Positions 24,929 to 33,628 of a stretch of 64,000 bases of DNA are shown piece after piece (within the stretch, counting starts at the first letter, position 1; every line of letters begins with the position of its first letter). The position numbers and the translations under genes were made by a program. The notes below the pieces were generated by a model. It was given only the letters and a program-made list of their open reading frames with translations. It had not been told where the DNA came from and did no database searches. The stretch is taken from NCBI GenBank assembly GCA_020636215.1, contig JACJYG010000006.1, positions 992,001-1,056,000 on the forward strand. The letters run 5' to 3'. The stretch comes from Lewinellaceae bacterium (GTDB taxonomy: Bacteria; Bacteroidota; Bacteroidia; Chitinophagales; Saprospiraceae).

Positions 24929-25073
24929 TGTAGGGTTGCGTTTTGACCCATGCAAGCTAAGAAAAATTAGGGGCTTGGAAAAACAGCGGCATTGTTCCGG
25001 AAGACAGGAGGCCCGGTGATTGATTTTTTTAAAATTATTTGTTTATTTATTTTTTAAATAAAACAATTATTGT

Positions 25074-25081
25074 TATTTTTG
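25074..25081 (+). promoter_or_regulatory. -7 promoter box for the SRPBCC gene
   Basis: TATTTTTG fits TAnnTTTG in a very AT-rich stretch (about 25022-25085) of the divergent region, 78 bases before the ATG. Confidence 0.5.
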
Positions 25082-25158
25082 ATTACCCATCATCATTTAC
25101 TGAATCTACTCCGGTACTCCCCTGGGCGCATCTATTTGCAAACAAAAACATATAAGCC

Positions 25159-26172
25159 ATGAGAGCACTTAAAATTATCCTTGTCGTGTTAGCTGCCCTG
25201 TTAGGTATATTTCTGCTGCTTGGCCTGATCGCACCGAAGGAAGTCAGCACGTCTCAATCTATTGTGGTCAATGCGCCGCCACAGGTGGCGTTCAATGTCG
25301 TCAATGACCTGACGACCTGGGATAGCTGGTCACCCTGGAAAGAAAATGACCCGACGATCGCGAATGTGATGGGGGAAATAACAGCTGGTGAAGGGGCCTA
25401 TTTCACCTGGACTTCCGAAAATTCGGGCAATGGGAAAATGACGATCACAGAAAGCCAGCCCAACGAAAGTATCAAAATGGTGGTGGATTTCGACGGACAG
25501 GGCGCCGCCGATGGGCCGTTCACCTTTAAAGCCGTAGACAATGGAACGGAAGTTACCTGGGGTTTTTATTCGAAATTCCCTTTTCCCTGGAACGCCATGC
25601 TATTATTCCAGGATTTTCAGAAAGGCCTTGAAAAAGATTACCAACGCGGACTGGAGTTATTGAAAGGAGTGGTGGAAGAAAAAGCCAAGACAATGGCTTC
25701 TTCCGGCAACTTGCAAGTTCAGGAAATTGACGCTCCGGCCCGCTATTTCCTGGGGGTAAGGGAAACAGTGGCCATGAATGGCCTCAAAGCGCGCTTTGAA
25801 GAAAATTTCCCCAAAGTATTCGAGGCAGTATCCAATGCCGGGCTTGAAATGGCGGGCATGCCTTCCGCACTTTACTACACCTGGGACGAGGCCAAGCAGT
25901 CTACAGACCTGGCCTTTGTGATTCCGCTAAAGGAAAAAGGACAACTGAAAGGCTTCGAATCTTTTGAGTTGCCTGCAGGCAAGGCCCTTCTGGTCAATTT
26001 TTACGGCGATTACAGCAAAATCGGGGATGCTCATACCGCAATCGATCAGTATCTGGCTGCCAATAGCCTGGAGGCAAGCGCCCCGGTTATCGAGGAATAC
26101 GTTACCGACCCTCAATCGGAGCCCGACCCGGCCAATTGGCTGACCAGGGTATATTACCCTTTGAAGAAATAA
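25159..26172 (+). CDS. SRPBCC domain plus GyrI-like effector-binding protein, membrane-anchored
   Basis: An N-terminal hydrophobic helix (residues 5-25) anchors the 337-residue protein. It is followed by a SRPBCC/polyketide-cyclase-like ligand-binding domain (about 30-170; VVNAPPQVAFNVVNDLTTWDSWSPW) and a C-terminal GyrI/AraC-effector-type domain (about 188-336). The architecture is frequent in Bacteroidota and usually interpreted as small-molecule binding; no catalytic residues are obvious. A clear terminator follows. It stands alone, divergent from the cyclase gene. Confidence 0.85.
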   Translation: MRALKIILVVLAALLGIFLLLGLIAPKEVSTSQSIVVNAPPQVAFNVVNDLTTWDSWSPWKENDPTIANVMGEITAGEGAYFTWTSENSGNGKMTITESQPNESIKMVVDFDGQGAADGPFTFKAVDNGTEVTWGFYSKFPFPWNAMLLFQDFQKGLEKDYQRGLELLKGVVEEKAKTMASSGNLQVQEIDAPARYFLGVRETVAMNGLKARFEENFPKVFEAVSNAGLEMAGMPSALYYTWDEAKQSTDLAFVIPLKEKGQLKGFESFELPAGKALLVNFYGDYSKIGDAHTAIDQYLAANSLEASAPVIEEYVTDPQSEPDPANWLTRVYYPLKK

Positions 26173-26207
26173 GGATAGGCGCTAAACAAATCACCCAGCT
26201 GTCTATT

Positions 26208-26248
26208 GCCGTACGCTTCTGAAAGGAGGCGTGCGGCATTTTTATTTT
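26208..26248 (+). terminator. Rho-independent terminator
   Basis: GCCGTACGC (26208-26216) pairs with GCGTGCGGC (26229-26237), one G-U pair, followed by ATTTTTATTTT. This is the most textbook terminator in the window and ends the SRPBCC transcript. Confidence 0.85.
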
Positions 26249-26353
26249 GTAAGAATAATGGAGAATTCTGTCCAGAATAAGATTACCGTTTTTTTAGATT
26301 TACCAATTGTAGTATAATCTTGTTATATTAGAGAACAAACAATTTTTCAGGCC

Positions 26354-27820
26354 ATGAGAAAACTAATTTTGCTTCTTTTTGTCAAAATAGCCATCGTGCT
26401 GTTCCTGATTGCTTCTCTTCAGTCCTGTGCGACCAATCCGGTGACTGGGAAGAGTGAATTTATGTTGATGAGTAAGAACCAGGAGATTGCCCTGGGCCAG
26501 CAATCCGACCCTTCGATAGTAGCATCCTTTGGGGTATACAACAACGATGAGATCCAGAACTTCATCAATGAAAAGGGGCAGGAAATGGCAAAGGTTTCGC
26601 ACCGGCCTGAGCTGAAATACGAATTTAAAGTACTAGACTCGCCGGTAGTCAATGCCTTTGCGTTGCCGGGCGGTTACGTTTATTTCACGCGGGGCATTCT
26701 GGCCCATTTCAATAATGAGGCGGAGTTCGCCGGAGTACTGGGGCATGAGATCGGGCACATCACGGCCCGCCACTCGGCCAAGCAGTATAGCCGGCAAGTG
26801 CTGGCGCAGGTAGGCCTGGTGGCCGGTATGGTCCTGTCGGAAGATTTTCGGCAGTACGCCGATGTGGCGCAAACGGGCCTGGGGCTGCTTTTCCTTAAAT
26901 ACGGCCGCGACGCCGAGAGCCAATCTGACCGCCTTGGCGTGGAGTACTCCACCAAGATCGGCTACGACGCCCGGGAGATGGCGGAATTCTTTAACACCCT
27001 AAAACGCCTGAGTGATCAAAGTGGCGGCGGCATTCCTACTTTTCTTTCCACCCACCCCGACCCGGCGGACCGCCACGATGCGGTCGCTAAAAAAGCCAGG
27101 GAGTGGCAGAGTAAAGTGCCGGAACATAGCTTCGAAACCAACCGCAATACCTACCTGAAAATGATCGACGGCCTGATCTACGGTGAAGACCCCCGACAGG
27201 GGTATGTAGAAGGGAATACGTTCTATCACCCGGAGTTGAAATTCCAGTTTCCGGTACCCAGCGGCTGGCAAACGGCCAATATGCCCAGCCAGGTCCAGAT
27301 GGCGCCGGAAGACGGAAAAGCTGTACTGTTGCTGACGCTTTCCCCTGAAAAAAGCCTGAGCGCCGCCGCCGATGCGATGCTGCAGCAGTACCAACTTACG
27401 CAAATCAACCGGCAGAACGAGAGGGTCAACGGCCTGTCCGCTATTGCCGTCACAGCAGAGCAATCCAGCCCCGAGGCTCAGCAGGCGCAGCAGGTGATCC
27501 GAACCCTGGCCTACCTGATCGAGTACGGGGGGAATATCTATCAGTTTATGGGCTTATCTTATCAGCAGGATTTCAACGCTTACAGCGGGCGCTTTCAGCA
27601 AACCATGGAGGGCTTCCGTCAACTGACAGATGCCTCCAAGATGAATGTGAAGCCGGAGAAGATCAAAGTCGTACGCATCGAACGAAACACTACTCTGCAG
27701 GCAGCCTTGAAAGAGGAAGGCATTCCCTCCAGCCGCTACGAAGAACTGGCCATTCTTAACGGTATGCAACTCAATGACAACCTGACGAAAGGTATCCTGA
27801 TCAAGGTGGTGGGGAAGTAA
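26354..27820 (+). CDS. M48 family zinc metalloprotease, lipoprotein (BepA/LoiP-like)
   Basis: This is a periplasmic protease of the envelope quality-control type. The signal peptide ends in the lipobox SLQSC (Cys25). The M48 domain has HEIGH (131-135) and the third zinc ligand Glu188 in AESQSD. The second half (about 280-430) is a beta-rich domain without known motif, and the last 60 residues (IERNTTLQAALKEEGI...GILIKVV) resemble a LysM-like or BON-like binding module. The 488-residue length matches the M48-plus-LysM proteins of Bacteroidota. Confidence 0.92.
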   Translation: MRKLILLLFVKIAIVLFLIASLQSCATNPVTGKSEFMLMSKNQEIALGQQSDPSIVASFGVYNNDEIQNFINEKGQEMAKVSHRPELKYEFKVLDSPVVNAFALPGGYVYFTRGILAHFNNEAEFAGVLGHEIGHITARHSAKQYSRQVLAQVGLVAGMVLSEDFRQYADVAQTGLGLLFLKYGRDAESQSDRLGVEYSTKIGYDAREMAEFFNTLKRLSDQSGGGIPTFLSTHPDPADRHDAVAKKAREWQSKVPEHSFETNRNTYLKMIDGLIYGEDPRQGYVEGNTFYHPELKFQFPVPSGWQTANMPSQVQMAPEDGKAVLLLTLSPEKSLSAAADAMLQQYQLTQINRQNERVNGLSAIAVTAEQSSPEAQQAQQVIRTLAYLIEYGGNIYQFMGLSYQQDFNAYSGRFQQTMEGFRQLTDASKMNVKPEKIKVVRIERNTTLQAALKEEGIPSSRYEELAILNGMQLNDNLTKGILIKVVGK

Positions 27821-27866
27821 GCTGGTGAACAGGTATTTTGTATAGGTTAACGTTATGCCAATATGA

Positions 27867-27922
27867 TACTTTGTACGGGATACCTTGTGCCGAATACTTT
27901 GAACCTTGTACCCAAAACCGTA
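27867..27922. repeat. Heptamer array of TACYTTG type
   Basis: Eight consecutive 7-nt units can be read: TACTTTG, TACGGGA, TACCTTG, TGCCGAA, TACTTTG, AACCTTG, TACCCAA, AACCGTA. It is a diverged relative, in period, of the GGGAAGT arrays. It lies between the M48 and DUF6438 genes and runs directly into a -7-like TACCTTTC (27921-27928). Confidence 0.6.
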
Positions 27923-27945
27923 CCTTTCGGGCAAAACGGGAAACA

Positions 27946-28422
27946 ATGAAAAGAACACTTTCGCTCAGTATTATGCTGCTTTCTACGCTGCTATTATTTA
28001 CAGCAGCCAAGTGCGGCAAGGAAAAGTACGAATACACCGAGGACTCTTCCATAGAGATTGTCAAAACACCTTGTTTTGGCTCTTGCCCGGTGTATAATTT
28101 TTCAATTAAAGGGAATGGTATGGCGGACTTCAACGGGCGCCGCTTTGTGGAGCTGGAAGGCCAGTATACGCGAACCTTCCCGGCCGATACTACCAACTAT
28201 ATTTTCGACACCTTCGTCCAGGCCGATATCTTCAAATTCGAAAATGAGTACACCGAGAATGTGACGGACTTGCCGACCACCTATCTCACCTTTAAGCACG
28301 GCGGCAAGACGAAGAAGATCAAAATGTACTATGGCTACCCCGAGGAGCTAAAAGCGCTGGCAGACAGCCTGCAATCCCTCGCCTTTTCCAAAGGCTGGGT
28401 AGGCGGCGGAACGGAAAAGTGA
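27946..28422 (+). CDS. DUF6438 secreted protein
   Basis: This small exported protein of unknown function is typical of Bacteroidota. The family hallmark SIEIVKTPCFGSCPVYNFSI is visible (about residues 34-53), with two cysteines that probably form a disulphide. The N-terminus at ATG 27946 gives a clean signal peptide (MKRTLSLSIMLLSTLLLF) followed by AAKC, a non-canonical lipobox. A longer frame from 27838 would translate the heptamer array and is unlikely. The product is 158 residues. Confidence 0.85.
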   Translation: MKRTLSLSIMLLSTLLLFTAAKCGKEKYEYTEDSSIEIVKTPCFGSCPVYNFSIKGNGMADFNGRRFVELEGQYTRTFPADTTNYIFDTFVQADIFKFENEYTENVTDLPTTYLTFKHGGKTKKIKMYYGYPEELKALADSLQSLAFSKGWVGGGTEK

Positions 28423-28592
28423 TTTAAAGTGGGAAGTGGGAAGTGGGAAGTGGGAAGTGGGAAGTGGGAAATGGGAAATGGGAAATCGGAAGGCGGAAAT
28501 CGGAAATCGGAAGATAAAGCACTTCCCACTTCCGATCCCGACCTCCTTACAGTCGGTGCGGGACTCCCTCCGGTCGCTTCCGCCTTCCCACT
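28423..28592. repeat. Heptamer array with hairpin core filling a convergent gap
   Basis: GGGAAGT units start 8 bases after the DUF6438 stop, change to GGAAATC/GGAAGGC variants, then reverse to ACTTCCC/CTTCCG, and end at the stop codon of the convergent DinB gene. Inside, on the minus strand, is the core CCGAC-TGTAAGGAG-GTCGG (28538-28556), flanked by GGAGGGAGTCCCGCA, homologous to the core at 18.7 kb. Confidence 0.8.
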
Positions 28593-29141
28593 TCAAACAA
28601 AGTGCCTTCTCTCCTTATCTTTTCCGAATTTTTCCGAATTAAACGCCTTCGACGCGCCTTTGGGGATACTGAGGGATTGCCAGCCCGCTCCTTTGATCTG
28701 TTTGGCCAGGAAGACGATCTGGCCGACATGGTAACTGTAGTGGCCCAGTTGCCGGTTGATGGCCTCCAGCACGGTATGCCCCTCATTTCGGATGTACACG
28801 ATCCGTTCCAGGTCGGCTTCCACCAGCGGGTTGATGGCGTTGAACAAGCAGGACCAACCTTCTTCCCAGGCCTTTATTACCTTTTCTTTTGTATCGAAGG
28901 TGTCTTCGAATTCCTGGTCGCGATTGCGCCAGGGCTTCTCCCCATCGGCGGTGAGGAAGTCCGTCCAGCGCGACAGCATATTGCCATGCATGTGCTTGAC
29001 AATGGTGGCGATGTTGTTGCTTTCCGGTTCGGGCTGATACCGGATCTGTTCATCCGTCAGTTGCGCCATGGATTTTGCGCCCAGGCTTTGGTAATATTGG
29101 AACAAGCGACGAACAGATTCGAGGTAGTTGAGTGAAGTCAT
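28593..29141 (-). CDS. DinB-like protein (DUF1572)
   Basis: This is a 182-residue four-helix-bundle metal-binding protein of the DinB/YfiT superfamily; members include thiol S-transferases using bacillithiol or mycothiol, but the reaction here is unknown. Probable metal ligands are the His of IVKHMHGNM and the pair in LGHYSYHVGQIV. I start at ATG 29141 (MTSLNYLES) in preference to an upstream in-frame start that would add 22 residues without family character. DUF2141 lies 62 bases upstream on the same strand. Confidence 0.88.
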   Translation of the reverse strand: MTSLNYLESVRRLFQYYQSLGAKSMAQLTDEQIRYQPEPESNNIATIVKHMHGNMLSRWTDFLTADGEKPWRNRDQEFEDTFDTKEKVIKAWEEGWSCLFNAINPLVEADLERIVYIRNEGHTVLEAINRQLGHYSYHVGQIVFLAKQIKGAGWQSLSIPKGASKAFNSEKFGKDKERRHFV

Positions 29142-29203
29142 CGGGATGTGTCTTGAGTGAATATTTACAATGAGGGCCACTGGCGGAAGGGCCAGGCTCG
29201 GCC

Positions 29204-29644
29204 TCAATAATCTTTCCAGCGCTTTAGCTCCAGGTTGAGGGAAAGGCGGGGCTTCTGAAAATCAAAAATGGCTTCCTGGAATGCAGGAGGCGACCACTTG
29301 ACCACGGGGTTGTTGGAAAAAGCGTAGGGTTCTTTGGGAATGCCGAGGGCATTGGTATCCAACTCACCATTGCCGTTCTGGTCGTGGAAAACGGCTACTG
29401 CGTAGCGGCCGTAATTCAGTCCTTCAAACACGACCTGCATAGCAGGCGTTTTTTCCACCGGTATGATCCGGCCAACCACCGGATCCTCTTTGCGCCGGAA
29501 GTTGTCCTCCTTATCGTAAACCGCTACGAAAATACTTCCGCGAACAGCTTCCAGGTTGTTGATGTTCAGCACCAGAGTACCCTCCGCAGCCGGAGTGAAA
29601 TTAAAACCTAGACTCATACAAATTAAGATAAGCGAATGGGCCAT
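29204..29644 (-). CDS. DUF2141 secreted protein
   Basis: This 146-residue exported beta-sandwich protein is common in Bacteroidota. A short signal peptide (about 1-20) precedes the family core: VLNINNLEAVRGSIFVAVYD, then YAVAVFHDQNGNGELDTN with the calcium-loop-like DQNGNGELD, and GIPKEPYAFSNN. Function is unknown; the fold is like invasin/transthyretin domains. It is probably co-transcribed with the DinB-like gene. Confidence 0.9.
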   Translation of the reverse strand: MAHSLILICMSLGFNFTPAAEGTLVLNINNLEAVRGSIFVAVYDKEDNFRRKEDPVVGRIIPVEKTPAMQVVFEGLNYGRYAVAVFHDQNGNGELDTNALGIPKEPYAFSNNPVVKWSPPAFQEAIFDFQKPRLSLNLELKRWKDY

Positions 29645-29746
29645 AATATATGCGGAAGCAAGATTGTTGTCTTCCTATCCATAGGAACCGTTGCCAACCA
29701 TAATGGTTTAAGCTTGGGCAGCAAATCCAAGGCTAAAAACAGGGGC

Positions 29747-30802
29747 TCAGAAAACGGTAGCCGGGGCTTCGATCAAGGGCAGGCTGACGGTAAAGCATTC
29801 GCTTGTTTCCAGGATGTCGACCGCTTCATCGGAAAAGAAAGCGTATCGGTTTTTGATGTTTTGCAAACCAACCTGGGTGGAAGGCATGAGTTGCTTCTTT
29901 AACTGAATGTTATTGCGAACCACCAGGCGCTTGCCTTCCACCCAAAGCTCAATGAACAATGGTTTTTCGGAAGAAATGACATTGTGTTTGATCGCATTTT
30001 CAAACAGGATCTGCAGAGATAGCGGCACCAGATGCAGGGAATAATACAAATCATCCACCTTGATGTTGACGTTAAGGTTGTCCCCAAAGCGTTCTTTCAA
30101 CAGGAACAGGTAGGCATTCAAAAAATCCAGTTCTTCCTTTAGCGTAAGCAGCTTTTTGTCCCTGATCTCCAGGATGTACCGGTACACCTTCGACAACTTC
30201 TGCACGAAGTGAACCGCCCGTTGGGGGTCTTCCGGAATAAGATAGGAAAGCGTATTCAGGCTATTGAAAAGAAAATGGGGATTGACCTGATTCTTCAGGC
30301 CTTCCAACTGGGACTCCACATTTTCCCGCATCAGGCGTTCCGCCTCTATGATGGTCCGCTTCCAGCGGTCATACAGGAATACGCTTTCGTACAGCGTGCT
30401 CACCAGCGCTACGATCATCAAAGTGCCTACAGTATAATCAAAATCAGTGACCCCTTCTCGGTGCGGAAGGCCAATGGCTTCATGAACAAATCCCAGGCTC
30501 CGGTTTAACAGGAAATAGGCGGCCAGAGCCGAAGCCGCAATGTATACGATTCGCTTCCGGGTTTCCTGGTATCCTGAAAACCGCCGCCGAAAATAAATGA
30601 AAATAAACCGGCAGGAGATCCAATATGCAATCGTGTACATAAAAGAAACGCCCCATTCCGGGAGGTAGGCGCCCAGGCCATTAGCCAGGGTCGCCTTGAA
30701 AAACAAAAGAGGGATGACAAAGGAAATAAAAGGAATGCCCAGGATCAGCGCCCAGGTATCGTCAAAGCCTAATATCTCCGCAACCTTTTTTCGCTTATGC
30801 AT
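29747..30802 (-). CDS. LytS/YehU-type sensor histidine kinase
   Basis: This inner-membrane kinase has four hydrophobic helices (about 17-37, 52-70, 85-103, 123-143), then the His_kinase module with the phospho-acceptor His176 in NQVNPHFLFNSLN and an HATPase region with LFENAIKHN and VGLQNIKNR. Such kinases normally pair with a LytTR response regulator directly downstream. None is present here: the next gene on this strand is DUF2141. It is therefore an orphan or its partner is elsewhere. Signal unknown. Confidence 0.88.
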   Translation of the reverse strand: MHKRKKVAEILGFDDTWALILGIPFISFVIPLLFFKATLANGLGAYLPEWGVSFMYTIAYWISCRFIFIYFRRRFSGYQETRKRIVYIAASALAAYFLLNRSLGFVHEAIGLPHREGVTDFDYTVGTLMIVALVSTLYESVFLYDRWKRTIIEAERLMRENVESQLEGLKNQVNPHFLFNSLNTLSYLIPEDPQRAVHFVQKLSKVYRYILEIRDKKLLTLKEELDFLNAYLFLLKERFGDNLNVNIKVDDLYYSLHLVPLSLQILFENAIKHNVISSEKPLFIELWVEGKRLVVRNNIQLKKQLMPSTQVGLQNIKNRYAFFSDEAVDILETSECFTVSLPLIEAPATVF

Positions 30803-30848
30803 CGCCTAATTTCCTTTCATTGTGAAGATAAAAATATTTTTAGATGTA

Positions 30849-30895
30849 AACTTCCGAAGTTTCTCCGGGGATGCACGGAGAAAACTTCGGAAGTT
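30849..30895 (-). terminator. Long hairpin of nested palindromes after the TonB receptor gene
   Basis: AACTTCCGAAGTTTCTCCG (30849-30867) pairs with CGGAGAAAACTTCGGAAGTT (30876-30895) with one bulged base and an 8-nt loop. Each arm also contains its own near-palindrome, AACTTCCGAAGTT or AACTTCGGAAGTT. On the minus strand it is followed by a U-rich stretch, so it likely ends the receptor transcript. Confidence 0.7.
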
Positions 30896-30936
30896 GCGCA
30901 GGAACAAGGAACCCAGAAGCCTGTAACCCTCTCCAC

Positions 30937-33333
30937 TTAGAACTGCACCCGGTACAACAAGTCGGGGAAGAACCCGGACTGATACACGTTATTCACTTCA
31001 TTGGCCACTTCATTGTAGCGCCGGGCGAAGATATTGTCGTGGTTGGTTACATTCTGCAGGTCGATAAAGAACTGCTGGGACAGGCGCCGGTGCTTGCTGT
31101 TGAGTTGGAAGCCAAACTTAACATCCAATCGGAAATAAGGATCGTGACGCTCGCTGAATGCGAGATCGTCCTGTAGTACTTCTTGGCCGGCTATTTTGGA
31201 GGCTTCCAGGTCAACCGGGGTATAGTAACGGCCGCCGGCGCGGGTAGCTTTCATATCAAAGGTCAGTGCGTTACGCTTATCTTTCCCTATTTTAAATTCT
31301 TTGCCGGCCAACAGGTTCACCACATAACCGTTGTTGAAGGCGGTGTTGCGCTCGATGCCGTCGCTACCCTCGTATTTAGAATCAAATACCGATGCGGTCA
31401 GCAAACCGTAGTAGCCTTTGCTGAAGAACTTCTCCACAGTCAGTTCCAAGCCATAATTGGCGCCCGTGCCCTCGTTGGCCAGAGAGCCGGCTTCCGGGAA
31501 GACGAAATCCGCTCCGGCGTTCAGCAGGGAAAAACTGCTGGGGAAAGATTCCACCGGCGCTTTGTCGATAGCCTGGTAATAGGCCTCTGCTTTGGCCCGC
31601 CAATCCTGGCTCACCCGCCAATCGTAACCCAATACGAATTGATTGCTGCGGGTGAAGCCCAGGTCCTTATTGGTCCGCTCATACACCCCGGGAGCAATTT
31701 CCTCTTCAAAGAAAAATACAGGGAGGGGTTGCATTTGCTGATGCAGCCCATAACCCAGGCTCAGGGTTTGATTGGGGCGGAAATTCCAGTTGACGGCCAG
31801 GCGGGGCTCCAGTGCAAAGGTTTCATTGAAATCCAGGTATTGCCCGTGCAGGCCAGCATGTATGGCCCACTGGCCGTTAATGCGGTATTGCCCCTGAGCG
31901 AAGGGCTGCAACAGCGCCATTCCACCGTCGAAATCGCGCACCGTCGCCCAGTCGGGTTCGCCATCGCCATCGAGGTCGGGGCGGTTGTCGCGGTCATCCA
32001 CCTTAGTATTGAGGTTGAAATACTGGGCCAGAAGGCCGGTGCGCAAGGTAAAGCGGGCGCTGTATTTTTTATTGTAGAAAGAGGATATGGAATAGGTGTT
32101 GGTCACATCCTTTACATCTGTCACCCGCAGCTTGCCGCCATCGCTGGCAATATTATCCTGCTGGAAATCGGATTGGGCGGTGGAAGCCGAAATCACGGTG
32201 CGAATGTAAGCGCCTTCTCCGACGATAATGTTATGGCGTAGCCCCACCACGCCAAATCGGGAATCGGCGTAAGCATCTTCGTTAGGATTGGCAAAGAGGT
32301 CGGTTTCATCGATCTCGTTGCCCAGGAAGTCAATATTGCTGGTGGCGCCGATGCCAAAGAGTGAAAACTTGCCGGCCTTGCTGTTGCCAAAGTCCACCTT
32401 AAAGGACAGGTCGCGGTAGTTGGGTGTGGCGTTGGTGCCGATAGGAATACCCAGTTGATCGGCCACTTCTACAAAGGAATGCCGGTAGCTGACCAGGAAG
32501 GAGCTGTTCTTCTTATTGTTAAGTGGCCCCTCCGCCATGGCTTCCAGCCCGCTAAAGGCCGCCAACTGCATGGTGAACTCGTAATTATCCCGGTTGCCGC
32601 TGCGGAAGCCGATGTCGAATACGCCGGCCAGGGCGTTGCCGTACTCCGCCGGGAAAGCAGAGGTCAGGAAGTCGGAGGTGGACAGCAGGTTTGGGTTCAA
32701 CGCGCTGACCGGGCCGCCAGTCGTACCGAGGGTGGCGAAGTGGTTGGGGTTGGGAATGGGAATGCCTTCCAGGCGCCAGAGTACGCCGGTAGGAGCATTA
32801 CCTCGGATAACGATATCGTTGCGGCTATCATCGGCGGTGGACACGCCGGCGAAGTTGCCGGCCAGGCGGGCCACATCGTTGCGGCCGCCGGAAAAACGGG
32901 TAACCTCCTCCAGGTTGAAGCTCCGTGCGCTAATGGTAGCCATATCGTTATTGGTTTTTCCCTTTTCAACCTTACCGCTGACGACAACCTCGTCCATCTG
33001 AACCACCGTCTCTTCCAGCCCCAGGTTCAATACCGTTTCCTTACCCGCCGTGACCAGCACATTGGGGATGGTCACGGGGCTATAGCCGAGATAGCTTACT
33101 TTAATGGTGTGCCGCCCAACGGGTACATTACTAATGGCGAACCGGCCGTCCAGGTCGCTTACTTCCCCGCGGGAGGGGGCTATGCTGAGCAGTTCCACAG
33201 CCGCCCCGATAATGGGAAGCTCCGATTGCTGGTCGACAACCGTACCTTTGATGGTTTGAAAAGCCTGGCTCCAGGAATACGGCCCCCAGGCCATGGTGAA
33301 AAACAGGATTAGCAATTGGTACTTTTTCATCAT
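30937..33333 (-). CDS. TonB-dependent outer-membrane receptor with carboxypeptidase-like N-domain
   Basis: A signal peptide (ILFFTMAWGPYSWSQ) leads into a CarboxypepD_reg-like domain (about 25-108; GTVVDQQSELPIIGAAVELL, HTIKVSYLGYSPV), a plug domain (about 115-240; IVIRGNAPTGVLWRLEGIPI) and a 22-strand barrel ending in an aromatic ...FFPDLLYRVQF, the usual BamA-recognised C-terminus. The 798-residue size and lack of a SusD neighbour suggest a stand-alone CirA/BtuB-like receptor rather than a SusC pair. Substrate unknown. The start is one of two adjacent ATGs (33333 or 33330). Confidence 0.92.
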   Translation of the reverse strand: MMKKYQLLILFFTMAWGPYSWSQAFQTIKGTVVDQQSELPIIGAAVELLSIAPSRGEVSDLDGRFAISNVPVGRHTIKVSYLGYSPVTIPNVLVTAGKETVLNLGLEETVVQMDEVVVSGKVEKGKTNNDMATISARSFNLEEVTRFSGGRNDVARLAGNFAGVSTADDSRNDIVIRGNAPTGVLWRLEGIPIPNPNHFATLGTTGGPVSALNPNLLSTSDFLTSAFPAEYGNALAGVFDIGFRSGNRDNYEFTMQLAAFSGLEAMAEGPLNNKKNSSFLVSYRHSFVEVADQLGIPIGTNATPNYRDLSFKVDFGNSKAGKFSLFGIGATSNIDFLGNEIDETDLFANPNEDAYADSRFGVVGLRHNIIVGEGAYIRTVISASTAQSDFQQDNIASDGGKLRVTDVKDVTNTYSISSFYNKKYSARFTLRTGLLAQYFNLNTKVDDRDNRPDLDGDGEPDWATVRDFDGGMALLQPFAQGQYRINGQWAIHAGLHGQYLDFNETFALEPRLAVNWNFRPNQTLSLGYGLHQQMQPLPVFFFEEEIAPGVYERTNKDLGFTRSNQFVLGYDWRVSQDWRAKAEAYYQAIDKAPVESFPSSFSLLNAGADFVFPEAGSLANEGTGANYGLELTVEKFFSKGYYGLLTASVFDSKYEGSDGIERNTAFNNGYVVNLLAGKEFKIGKDKRNALTFDMKATRAGGRYYTPVDLEASKIAGQEVLQDDLAFSERHDPYFRLDVKFGFQLNSKHRRLSQQFFIDLQNVTNHDNIFARRYNEVANEVNNVYQSGFFPDLLYRVQF

Positions 33334-33628
33334 TAACAAGGTTTAAGATTTCAGTTGAGTGTTCGATTTGATGTTCCAAAACTCTTGTTAATTCGGAGGC
33401 TACGCCAGTGAATTCCGGTGAACCGTCGTATTGGGGATATGAATTGTAGAAAGGGGAGGGCACAGAGATAAAATTGTTTTTTTCATACCTTGTTTTAGGG
33501 GGTAAGGGCTGATTCAGGGTTAAAGAGTTAAAGATTGACAGTTGGGTGCTCATTCGTTAAGTTTGAATCAGCAATCATAGCTCGAAACCCGATGCCTTTC
33601 TATTCCCTAACGCTTAGCTCAATTACTT

